A program made the position numbers and the translations under genes. This document shows, piece by piece, positions 1 to 6,687 of a DNA stretch of 8,784 bases. How positions within the stretch are numbered: the stretch's first letter is position 1; each line of letters starts with the position of its first letter. The notes beneath the pieces are model-generated. The model saw nothing but the letters and a program-made list of their open reading frames with translations, was not told the DNA's origin and did not search any database. The DNA is taken from NCBI RefSeq assembly GCF_001602625.1, contig NZ_LECR01000090.1, positions 35,587 through 44,370 on the forward strand, read 5' to 3'. Origin of the DNA: Sodalis-like endosymbiont of Proechinophthirus fluctus (GTDB lineage: Bacteria > Pseudomonadota > Gammaproteobacteria > Enterobacterales > Enterobacteriaceae).

Positions 1-352
1 TGACAATGGAGCCGACGCCGAGAAACGCGCCATGATTAATGGACAGGAAGACACGCGATAGAATAAGCATCTCGTAGCTAGTCGATACTGCAGACTAGAT
101 ACTGCCGAGGATGAAGATCGCAGACATCACCATCAGCAACATTCTGTGTGATAATTGGCTTGTGCTTAGCGTGACGAGCAGCGCGGAAACCATGACGCCA
201 AAAGCACAGGCGCTGACAACCGCACCTGCAGCCGGAATTAAGATATTCAGATCGCTGGCGATGACGGGCAGTAATCCTATAGACCAACATTCTGTAATGC
301 TAATCGCAAAAGCGCCTATTGCAAGCGCCAAAAGCTCCAAATTGAGCTTCAT
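1..352 (-). pseudogene. YdhP/AraJ-like MFS exporter, N-terminal part, frameshifted, cut by window edge
   Basis: The reading starts at ATG 352-350 and gives MKLNLELLALAIGAFAIS, close to the N-terminus of the inner-membrane sugar/drug efflux MFS proteins YdhP and AraJ. The signature GLLPVIASDL and IPAAGAVVSA follow, covering helix 1, the first periplasmic loop and helix 2, then the cytoplasmic segment STSQLSHRMLLM. The frame closes at 97-95. The family sequence resumes in another frame (SYEMLILSRVF, then INHGAFLGVGSIV) and runs off position 1, so a frameshift lies near 90-105. Several substitutions are also unusual for the family, for example ECWSIGLLP where EFSPMGLLP is normal. It diverges from a LysR remnant, a typical exporter/regulator pair. 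In the living relative it would export a small solute by proton antiport. The family call is firm, the substrate unknown. About two thirds of the gene lies outside the window. Confidence 0.85.
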
Positions 353-560
353 CTAACTACCTATGTGCATATGGAGAAAAGCGCTGCCTAGCCGAGTTGT
401 GCTCAACCGACTCTCAACGTTATATTTGCGCTGATGTTTTAACCGTATGATTAGAGTATGAGTCAAAGTTTGATAACCCGGTATCAGAGGTAAGAGGATT
501 TGCGCTGTACGCAAAAGTAATGAATAATAATTCTGTGCATGACTCAGTGACGCTAACGGG

Positions 561-573
561 CTATCACTGATAG
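561..573. promoter_or_regulatory. TetR-type operator-like palindrome CTATCACTGATAG
   Basis: The sequence is a perfect 6-1-6 palindrome. Its reverse complement, CTATCAGTGATAG, is identical to the 13-base core of the tetO2 operator bound by TetR. A second overlapping dyad pairs TCAGTGA at 544-550 with TCACTGA at 564-570, and CACT/AGTG at 565-575 is followed by a run of six T, so a weak terminator-like hairpin is an alternative reading. Its place between an exporter start and a regulator fits an operator. No TetR-family gene is visible in the window, so the match may be chance. Confidence 0.35.
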
Positions 574-596
574 TGGTTTTTTGTGCCGATATAGGG

Positions 597-626
597 TAAT
601 TATTTAAAATACCTTCTAAATAATTA
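597..626. repeat. Inverted repeat, 10-base arms, 10-base spacer
   Basis: TAATTATTTA at 597-606 is the exact reverse complement of TAAATAATTA at 617-626. LysR-family proteins bind interrupted AT-rich dyads (T-N11-A type) upstream of their divergent targets. The location just upstream of the LysR remnant suggests a former regulator site. The low complexity of the arms means chance cannot be excluded. Confidence 0.35.
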
Positions 627-668
627 GTTACAGGGTACAAGTCCTGAAGGACAATTGTATTGAACGTA

Positions 669-1413
669 GTGAACATCGTTGATACGGGGGATTGTGCGCG
701 CGATTTGGCCGCCGTTTTCGTGGCCGTCATGGAGACCACAGCAGTTTTTCCAGCGCGGACCTCATGCTTAATCTAATCCTGATTCTATCAGAAAAAAGAT
801 CGATCAGACTGAGATCCGACTAGGAATGCGCCTGCTCCTGAGAGCCACTCGATCCCTGTCGCTTACTGCGGAAGGGCGAGCTTGCCTGCAATCCGCCAGA
901 CGAATCCTGAAGGATCTGGATGATTCTGAACAACGGATCGCGGATCAATACCCCCAAGAGACTTCTAGAAAGCAGCCCTGACAGCTCTGAATTTAAGATT
1001 AAGTTAAACGCGTAGTTACCGCTTTACGACTACCTTGCGCGATTTAGCACACCAATACGCAGAGAATTTACTCTTCTATAATTGCCTGCATCTTAAATTA
1101 CCTACATTTTAATTTTCTTCGAGCGAGACTGCGTGGCCATTCTTTTTGAATAGGACCGTCGAATATCTCCCAGATAAAGGGAAGCATCAAAGCAAACAGC
1201 GGAGAAGATCTTGGCCAACTTGCCATGCTTGGAATGGGCATAGTGCAGCTTTGTGAGTTTTTAGTTGATCTTAACATTCCTGTCGACGCCGAAGATATAC
1301 ACGCTGTTTATTTTCGGTGGATCAAATACGCTGCTCTGCGTCTGGACCTTCATCGACTTCCTATCAGAGTGACTTTTCAATCGCAACAATTCCTTCATCA
1401 TCCTGTCCTTTAG
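669..1413 (+). pseudogene. LysR-family transcriptional regulator, frameshifted with internal deletion
   Basis: Three blocks in the correct order identify a LysR-type regulator. Block one (702-740) reads RDLAAVFVAVMET, the start of the winged helix-turn-helix. The recognition helix is garbled by a frameshift near 740-750. Block two (799-981) reads EIRLGMRLLLRATRSLSLTA, then the linker helix CLQSARRILKDLDDSEQRIA, and closes at TGA 979. Block three is the effector-binding domain: NCLHLKLPTF near 1085-1112, then KGSIKANSGEDLGQLAMLGM and GIVQLCEFLVD up to about 1270. The family C-terminus TFIDFLSE appears in the +1 frame around 1346-1369. The span is about 745 bases against a usual 880-910, so roughly 150 bases of the hinge and first effector subdomain are missing. 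GTG 669 is only a possible start. It diverges from the MFS exporter it probably controlled. Confidence 0.85.
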
Positions 1414-2233
1414 GTGAACCTTGGCCAGTGCATTTCTTCCAGTGTGGTTGTTCATGACAGACAATAAAATCTACTTCCTGGATTTTAATATCTTGCATCA
1501 CGTATCAAGAGCGAGATCGCTCAAACTAAATTTAGGTAACTCGCTGGTGCACCCAGAGAGAAATTAATTCCCGAGATGATGCGATGGCAGATTTGCTTTG
1601 TTCGTATATTTATATGATTAATTATATTTATCATTATAATATATAATTATTATTTATATAATGTAATAATTAGAATCCTGAAAGGACAGATAATTTCAAT
1701 AGCAACGAGCAATCAGAAATAATTCAAACGGCCTTTGCGTTGTACCTTTCAGGGGACACTCTGCCGGAGGTCTGGCATTTTTTCCGAAAATTCATGATTT
1801 GAAGAAACGTATATGACGCCAGGACATATCAGAATTTAATTTCATAACCACCATCTATTAGGGATAAAAGCCTCTGACGCACATACTGCAATACCGGGTT
1901 GTCATCATTACTCTAGTGCCACTGAAAGACTTTTTTGATAGGCGGTACGGCTATCTAATTCTCGATGATTGTAGCGGGAACTGTTGCACAAACATTGCTG
2001 CCAGTCGGCGTTGCAGTGTGGGTGTCCTGTCAGCACCTGACAGGACATGAGGAATGAGTGCATGGCTGGACACTGTCAGTACGGTATTCTTGTTAATTCC
2101 CTTCGCGCTCAGTAAATTCTCATCATGAGTCAGATTGCCGCACGGCTCAAATCTGAGCGCAATCTGTGGGGTATAAGGAAAAGGCATCGTGACGCAGATT
2201 TTCGTATTTCCATTTCCACTGCGTCCAGACTAA
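1414..2233. other. Long region without a recognisable gene
   Basis: No family is recognisable in these 820 bases. The part at about 1598-1672 is very AT-rich and low in complexity. A 42-codon frame without a usable start runs 1674-1802 on the plus strand (part of it reads QTAFALYLSGDTLPEVWHFF) and has coding-like composition but no family I know. A 78-codon minus-strand frame at 2187-1951 is open but also unassigned, and it contains the strong palindrome at 2023-2047. These may be scraps of lost genes. The missing N-terminal half of the SDR just downstream is not found here. Confidence 0.5.
2023..2047. repeat. Perfect 11-base inverted repeat with 3-base loop
   Basis: TGTCCTGTCAG at 2023-2033 pairs exactly with CTGACAGGACA at 2037-2047 around the loop CAC. 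This is the most stable hairpin I noticed in the window. There is no T-run after either side, so it is not a standard intrinsic terminator. CTGTCAG recurs at 2074-2080 within GGACACTGTCAG, which suggests a small repeat family or a remnant of a mobile or REP-like element. Confidence 0.65.
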
Positions 2234-2571
2234 AGCTACGCAATCATCGCATAACCAGCGTTCCGACAGATGATTGCAGGAAATGTAGAGAGAGGCAGTA
2301 TAATTAACCTTGGCTCAATGGCAGAGATTATAGGCTATCCTAATTGCTGCTTATGCTTCGTCAAAATGGGGCGTGCATGAGCTGACCAAAGCGGGCAGCC
2401 ATTGAATTTTCTGGCGCGAATATTCGGGTTAACACCATGCACCCAGGAGTGGTGGAAACGCCAATTCTGGACGAATCAACGATTATCGTGGGCCGGGTGG
2501 GCAATAGCTTTATCAGGGCGGGGAATAAGGTGAGATACAGTGAGGAAACTTGGCAAACGGATCTTCCGTGA
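2234..2571 (+). pseudogene. Short-chain dehydrogenase/reductase (SDR), C-terminal half, frameshifted
   Basis: Translation in three successive frames gives the catalytic half of a classical SDR. The first is MIAGNVERGSIINLGSMA (from 2270), containing the active-site Ser in GSMA. The second is AAYASSKWGVHELTKA (from about 2346), with the catalytic Tyr-x-x-x-Lys as YASSK. The third is IEFSGANIRVNTMHPGVVET (2401 onward), with the family PG motif. The third frame stops at TGA 2569-2571 without the usual C-terminal segment (LGR..PEEIA..VLFLASD), and the N-terminal Rossmann TGxxxGxG half is absent, so both ends are lost. SDRs are cytosolic NAD(P)-dependent oxidoreductases of alcohols, sugars or steroids; the substrate cannot be told. 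The fragment meets the nitrilase remnant tail to tail 8 bases downstream, suggesting a deletion junction. Confidence 0.85.
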
Positions 2572-2579
2572 ACCTGCTC

Positions 2580-3381
2580 CTAATCCTCGTCATAGTGATC
2601 TTTATAAAATGGAATTTTTACATCTTTTCTATAAGACAATGTCATTCTTACATTTTCCAACTGTGATAAATCAATATTACCGTAGACTAGCTCTTCCACT
2701 TTGTCGGTGGCCAAGACAACACGCTGGCCGTCAGGCACCATGATCTGACTGCTGCCAAAAGGGTATAGTTCGCCCTATTGCCCTAACGATTAACCACGAC
2801 CAGAAAAATAACGTCTTCCAGTTACAGCTCGGCGCAGTTGATATCTCACATGTAGACTAAATCTCCGCTCCAGACTGCAAACAAAAACAGAATATTGACA
2901 TGACGCAGCGCAAAACGCAGCGCAAAAATTCGCGCGACTTCCGGAAAACTTAAATCATAGCAAACCATTATACTTATCTTGCCTAAGGGTATGATGATAA
3001 TTGCATACTACATGTCTTCGCTAAACCATTTTTTCTTGCCCATAAATGAATTTTATGCTGAGCGTGCAGCCAGTTTTGACCTCCGATGGCTCTCCTTGCT
3101 GAATTATATATCTGGCCTGTTCTTTCACCGTGCTCAACAAAGCTGAAAATGATAATTATCCCTGGCTTTCGGACCAACTCTGATAGAGATTGGTCTGTCT
3201 CTTCTCTCCGGTTTTCACTAAGATGCCATAATCTCTATCCTAAGAGATCAGGCGTATAGCCTGTCGTTGCTAATTCATGAAAACAGATAACATCAGCCTT
3301 GTTATCAGCTGCTTTTTTATATAAAGAAGCAATATAATATAGGTTTTTAATTTTATTAAAAAGCTAATTGATTATTACCAT
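2580..3381 (-). pseudogene. Carbon-nitrogen hydrolase (nitrilase/amidase superfamily), near full length, broken
   Basis: Read from ATG 3381-3379 to TAG 2582-2580, about 265 codons, the usual size for the family. Order of motifs: NLYYIASLYKKAADNKADVI, then HELATTGYTPDLLG with the catalytic Glu codon at 3276-3274; FVEHGERTGQIYNSA; HKIHLWA with the catalytic Lys at 3054-3052; MVCYDLSFPEVARIFAL with the nucleophile Cys at 2962-2960; then FLVVVNR and ELYPFGSSQIMVPDGQRVVL; and the tail VRMTLSYRKDV. The full Glu-Lys-Cys triad survives. Stops interrupt it at 3237-3235 (TAG), 2985-2983 (TAG) and in VYM*DINCA (TGA where Trp is usual), plus at least two frameshifts (near 2980 and 2790) and a 12-base duplication at 2904-2927. 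The enzyme would hydrolyse an amide or N-carbamoyl bond in the cytosol; the substrate is unknown. The N-terminal third is much more AT-rich than the rest. The start is uncertain because a TAG follows within six codons. Confidence 0.9.
2904..2927. repeat. 12-base tandem duplication within the nitrilase remnant
   Basis: CGCAGCGCAAAA occurs twice head to tail (2904-2915 and 2916-2927). On the minus strand it encodes FALR twice in a row, directly after the catalytic Cys region. Relatives usually have a single copy here (VARIFALRG...), so this looks like a slippage duplication that kept the frame. Confidence 0.75.
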
Positions 3382-3428
3382 AATTCAATATGTAGTAAAA
3401 TTACAAAAAAACTAAGAATAATGAAAGC

Positions 3429-3584
3429 CTACCCTAGGACATTTTCCATAAAAAATAAAACAACACCTATCGCTCTCTCCATAGCAAAGTCAGACAGGAT
3501 AGCAATTACTATTTGTTTATGCCGAAAACCGCGTTTAGACATTCTAGAATAGAATTCTTCAATAGAGTAATATTCACCTGACAT
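3429..3584 (-). CDS. Short unassigned open frame upstream of the nitrilase remnant
   Basis: ATG 3584-3582 opens a 51-codon frame closed by TAG 3431-3429. It begins MSGEYYSIEEFYSRM and continues with a basic stretch KRGFRHKQ and a hydrophobic helix-like segment ending in VVLFFMENVLG. The composition looks like a genuine protein rather than random AT-rich translation. No good ribosome binding site is visible; CAGAAACG lies directly before the ATG. It is on the same strand as the nitrilase, 48 bases upstream of that start, so it may be the N-terminal piece of a lost partner such as a transporter. I do not recognise a family, and this could equally be a chance frame. Confidence 0.3.
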   Translation of the reverse strand: MSGEYYSIEEFYSRMSKRGFRHKQIVIAILSDFAMERAIGVVLFFMENVLG

Positions 3585-3649
3585 CGTTTCTGTAGTCAGT
3601 AACTAGTCTTCCACAATAATTATAATTTTAAAAAATAAATATCTGACAT

Positions 3650-3664
3650 ATACTATCATAGTAT
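3650..3664. repeat. Inverted repeat ATACTATCATAGTAT
   Basis: ATACTA and TAGTAT form a perfect 6-base dyad around TCA, 36 bases upstream of the candidate gene at 3686. The half-site core GATACTATC occurs again at 3680-3688, overlapping the expected start. The arrangement resembles an operator with an extra half-site, but in AT-rich sequence such dyads also arise by chance. Confidence 0.35.
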
Positions 3665-3674
3665 CTTATAAATT

Positions 3675-3680
3675 AAGGAG
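3675..3680 (+). promoter_or_regulatory. Shine-Dalgarno AAGGAG facing a lost start codon
   Basis: AAGGAG ends five bases before ATC at 3686-3688, the ideal spacing for a start codon. No ATG, GTG or TTG sits in that position, so the best explanation is a start codon mutated from ATG to ATC. Confidence 0.45.
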
Positions 3681-3685
3681 ATACT

Positions 3686-4024
3686 ATCCCAAATAAATTT
3701 CTCAGCTAGGATTCTGTAGCAAAAAACCCATCCTATAGTTTGAATTAAACTCGTCGCACTGAGACATCACTAGGAATACTATTCTGGAAATTATCAACTC
3801 ACACGAAAAAATATGACCGATCGAAACTAGCATTTACGCCATATTCAGATTCTATGTCCTCTCAATCACATTAGCGCCTTCCCTTTATCATATACGCAAG
3901 CTGTCAATTATATTTTCTAAACGATAATGAGTCATAACTAACCGAGCCATATACAATTACCGTCATCAACAATAGGAAAAAATCAATATTTAATAATAGG
4001 AAAAATCAATATTTTTTTGGGTAG
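3686..4024 (+). pseudogene. Unassigned AT-rich reading frame with lost start (candidate gene A)
   Basis: One frame runs 112 codons from ATC 3686 to a final TAG at 4022-4024. It has only four internal stops: TAG 3707, TAA 3746, TAG 3872, TAA 3935. At this composition roughly twice that number would be expected by my own rough estimate. The text between stops reads like protein (PNKFLS, then LGILFWKLSTHTKKYDRSKL, then LPFIIYASCQLYFLNDNES). A well-spaced AAGGAG precedes it. All four stops are TAA or TAG and each could derive from CAG or CAA by one C-to-T change. I recognise no family, signal peptide or clear membrane span. It precedes the larger unknown gene at 4331 on the same strand with similar base composition, so the two may have arrived together. 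A chance frame remains possible. Confidence 0.35.
3971..4014. repeat. Imperfect tandem duplication, about 24-base period
   Basis: AATAGGAAAAAATCAATATTT at 3971-3991 recurs at 3995-4014 as AATAGGAAAAATCAATATTT, differing by one A in the A-tract. The two copies sit head to tail with a three-base spacer. The copies overlap the end of candidate gene A, so the terminal codons of that reading come from repeat expansion. Confidence 0.8.
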
Positions 4025-4184
4025 TTAGTATTTGATAATATAATTCTCTAAGTTATTTTAACTTAGACACTAATGAGTTGAGATAAAGAATTATAATTTA
4101 TAAAGTGACTAATACACATTTTAATTACATTTTTTAGATTTCTATATTTTATATATATAAACATATGCCTATTACTTTTATCGG

Positions 4185-4211
4185 AAATTATCATTCTAAT
4201 AATGATAATTT
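4185..4211. promoter_or_regulatory. Perfect 11-base dyad AAATTATCATT / AATGATAATTT
   Basis: AAATTATCATT (4185-4195) and AATGATAATTT (4201-4211) are exact reverse complements around CTAAT. It lies about 120 bases before ATG 4331. The hexamers ATTATC and GATAAT recall Fur-box elements but are in the opposite mutual orientation to the Fur consensus, so I call it only an operator-like dyad. Confidence 0.45.
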
Positions 4212-4320
4212 ATATATTATAAACAACCTCTAATGAGGTCAATGAGATTTTTATCTAATAATAATCTCCTTTATCAAAAAAATTAAAATATAAATGTTTT
4301 TAACATTAACTTTAAAATAA

Positions 4321-4327
4321 GAGAGGA
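4321..4327 (+). promoter_or_regulatory. Shine-Dalgarno GAGAGGA before ATG 4331
   Basis: The purine-rich run AAGAGAGGA (4319-4327) lies immediately before TTT-ATG. Pairing through AAGAG gives about seven bases of spacing, pairing through AGGA three. It is the best ribosome binding site in the AT-rich block and decides the start of the gene at 4331. Confidence 0.6.
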
Positions 4328-4330
4328 TTT

Positions 4331-5525
<1,195 letters not shown>

Positions 5526-5548
5526 AATTCTGCATTGGTAAAATTAAC

Positions 5549-5679
5549 ATGAAAAATTATTCCCAATAATTATTATGATTATTGCCTTGCTTATTTTATC
5601 GTCATTTATATTAACATCCATTTTGAGCGTATCGTCGTTTCTCATCACATATTGTCATATTCCATCGATTAATAGCTAA
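5549..5679 (+). pseudogene. Small hydrophobic membrane/exported peptide, frameshifted at an A-tract
   Basis: From ATG 5549 the frame closes after six codons, but one added A in ATGAAAAATT would give MKKLFPIIIMIIALLILS, a textbook membrane anchor or signal peptide. That would continue through FILTSILSVSSFLITYCH to TAA 5677-5679, about 43 residues in all. As it stands, only the internal ATG 5575 opens the downstream frame (34 codons), which still encodes the hydrophobic helix. It lies 24 bases after gene B on the same strand with weak ribosome binding. Function unknown; small single-span membrane peptides of this kind include toxin, lysis and leader peptides. The reconstruction by one base is inference. 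Confidence 0.45.
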
Positions 5680-5936
5680 TATTATTGTCAAGGTAGATAC
5701 TCTTCCGAGCAATAGCAGTGGTTCTTGTTAGTTTTAAGGCCACCTGCCACTGTAGTTACACACGGTGTAATCTAGTCAATAGGCAATGCGGCATTCCGCA
5801 ACCTACCTGAGACTCTTTACAGGGGAAACGCCTTGGTTATGACACCATTATGATACCATTCTTCATCTTATACAGCGGCTATACAGCCATATAAGGATAC
5901 ACGTTAATTACGGTCTGACGATGATAGGTAAACTAA
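5680..5936. other. Region without a supportable gene
   Basis: Base composition returns here from AT-rich to mixed. One plus-strand frame over about 5708-5906 has three internal stops in some 65 codons, no better than chance for this composition, and no recognisable motif. I see no terminator, RNA gene or repeat. It lies just upstream of the D-threonine-aldolase-like scrap and may contain remains of its lost neighbour. Confidence 0.4.
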
Positions 5937-6071
5937 ATGGTCGCTCCTTTCATCGTCGATTTGGACCGGGCATGATTGCAGCAAAACACAGGTTTGCTGC
6001 ACACTTACGCCGACGCAGTGCGACTGTGCCCAGAGGTTAACTGCGCGAAGTCTTTCGCCCATCTACTTTAA
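5937..6071 (+). pseudogene. N-terminal scrap of a D-threonine aldolase / alanine-racemase-N-like PLP enzyme
   Basis: The frame from ATG 5937 to TAA 6071 reads APFIVDLDRA, an in-frame TGA, then LLHTYADAVRLCPEVNCAKS. This follows the N-terminal pattern of fold-type III PLP enzymes of the low-specificity D-threonine aldolase / D-serine dehydratase-like group (TPFxVIDLDxLxxNI..., then YADAxGVxLRPHVKTHKSP). The Lys in that last motif carries the cofactor and is still present in CAKS. In the family the protein is about 370-380 residues; here only some 45 codons remain and the rest is not found downstream, where AT-rich intergenic sequence begins. The TAA immediately before the ATG (5934-5936) leaves the true start open. 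These enzymes act on D-3-hydroxy amino acids in the cytosol. The assignment rests on a short match. Confidence 0.5.
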
Positions 6072-6357
6072 TACGATTTGACATGCATTGCATAATAACA
6101 ATTAGACCTGAAGAACTAACTGATTATTCATCTTGTTATAAAGATATGATAGAAATAAATATTTCAGCATACCTAAAAATGTGAAAATTAATTTCAACAT
6201 ATCACTAAGTAAGTGATATGATACTTCCATTGTACTTTGAATAAGTAATAAACCACGGCAACAATACATATTTAAAACTCATATTTATCATAAAATTAAC
6301 TCAGGACTTGCCCGTTTTTTTATCATTTCATACATAAAATATATGCAAGGATAGTCG
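6072..6357. other. AT-rich intergenic region with a dyad
   Basis: About 286 bases between the D-threonine-aldolase scrap and the end of the minus-strand fragment at 6358. No reading frame of note. The only structure I see is the 23-base dyad at 6198-6220. A T-run (TTTTTTT near 6315-6321) follows the minus-strand gene end by about 40 bases, but it has the wrong polarity for a terminator of that gene. Confidence 0.5.
6198..6220. promoter_or_regulatory. Operator-like dyad CATATCACT / AGTGATATG
   Basis: CATATCACT (6198-6206) and AGTGATATG (6212-6220) are exact reverse complements around AAGTA. The size and symmetry suit a TetR or MarR homodimer site. No T-run follows, so it is not a terminator. 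The gene it would have served is not evident; the nearest starts are lost. Confidence 0.4.
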
Positions 6358-6648
6358 TTATTGCAGCTCCCCGCAGGTTGCAAGCAAAATCGTACTTACA
6401 CGTTCAGCGAGAGAAATTCCCGGCGTAATGCTTGATAAAGAATCATATTGATATTCATGCACTTTAAATATGTCTTCATCGGCTTTATCGTAGATCTTCT
6501 CCTGCAGCGCACGAAGCACAACAGGCGCTCTCGGCGACTGATAATGCGTTTCGGCCAGCGCGACGCCCTTTTATGGAGAAGTGGCGGGAGTAAGTGCGAC
6601 AATAAGATGGCTTGCACCTTTAACTCTAGCGAGGGTAAAAGTCGAAGG
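6358..6648 (-). pseudogene. Unassigned protein, C-terminal fragment of about 97 codons
   Basis: On the minus strand a frame runs from 6648 down to TAA 6360-6358 with a single internal stop (TAA 6573-6571) in 97 codons. The reading includes FTLARVKGASHLIVALTPAT, then ALAETHYQSPRAPVVLRALQ, EKIYDKADEDIFKVHEYQYD and SLSSITPGISLAERVSTILL near the end. Third codon positions are mostly G or C over the central part, as in real enterobacterial genes, which makes this frame much more credible than the overlapping frames of similar length on either strand. I do not recognise the family. The upstream part is missing: the fragment stops just short of the gcd start, so its 5' portion was probably deleted. 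It is convergent with nothing and divergent from gcd. Confidence 0.55.
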
Positions 6649-6687
6649 TCACCGGATTTTTTCACGATGATAAGGAACGAGATATAT

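Larger units (their letters stand above)
353..668. other. Intergenic region between divergent MFS and LysR remnants
   Basis: These 316 bases separate the start of the MFS remnant from the first readable part of the LysR remnant. A minus-strand frame stays open through most of it (739-353), but its translation has no recognisable domain and its first part is only the complement of the LysR N-terminus. I regard it as noncoding. The region contains two palindromes at 561-573 and 597-626, listed separately, and would have carried the divergent promoters. Confidence 0.6.
4025..4330. other. AT-rich leader upstream of the large unknown gene
   Basis: About 306 bases of very AT-rich sequence with no convincing reading frame. 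It holds the perfect dyad at 4185-4211, a small hairpin ACCTC-TAAT-GAGGT at 4226-4239, and a further dyad GAGATT (4244-4249) with AATCTC (4263-4268). This density of dyads directly before the gene at 4331 suggests a regulated promoter or structured leader. Several TATAAT-like -10 candidates exist, but none can be singled out. Confidence 0.5.

Noticed and set aside
561..586. Intrinsic terminator (CACT/AGTG stem followed by six T)
   Set aside because: The stem is only four base pairs and lies between divergent genes, where no plus-strand transcript is expected to end.
353..739. 128-codon minus-strand open frame between MFS and LysR remnants
   Set aside because: No recognisable motif; its first part is the complement of the LysR N-terminus, and it spans the palindromes of the divergent promoter region.
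1598..1672. Replication origin or CRISPR leader in the AT-rich tract
   Set aside because: No DnaA boxes, iterons or spaced direct repeats are present; only low-complexity A/T sequence.
5708..5906. Plus-strand reading with three stops in about 65 codons
   Set aside because: Stop density is what chance predicts for this composition, and no family motif is visible.
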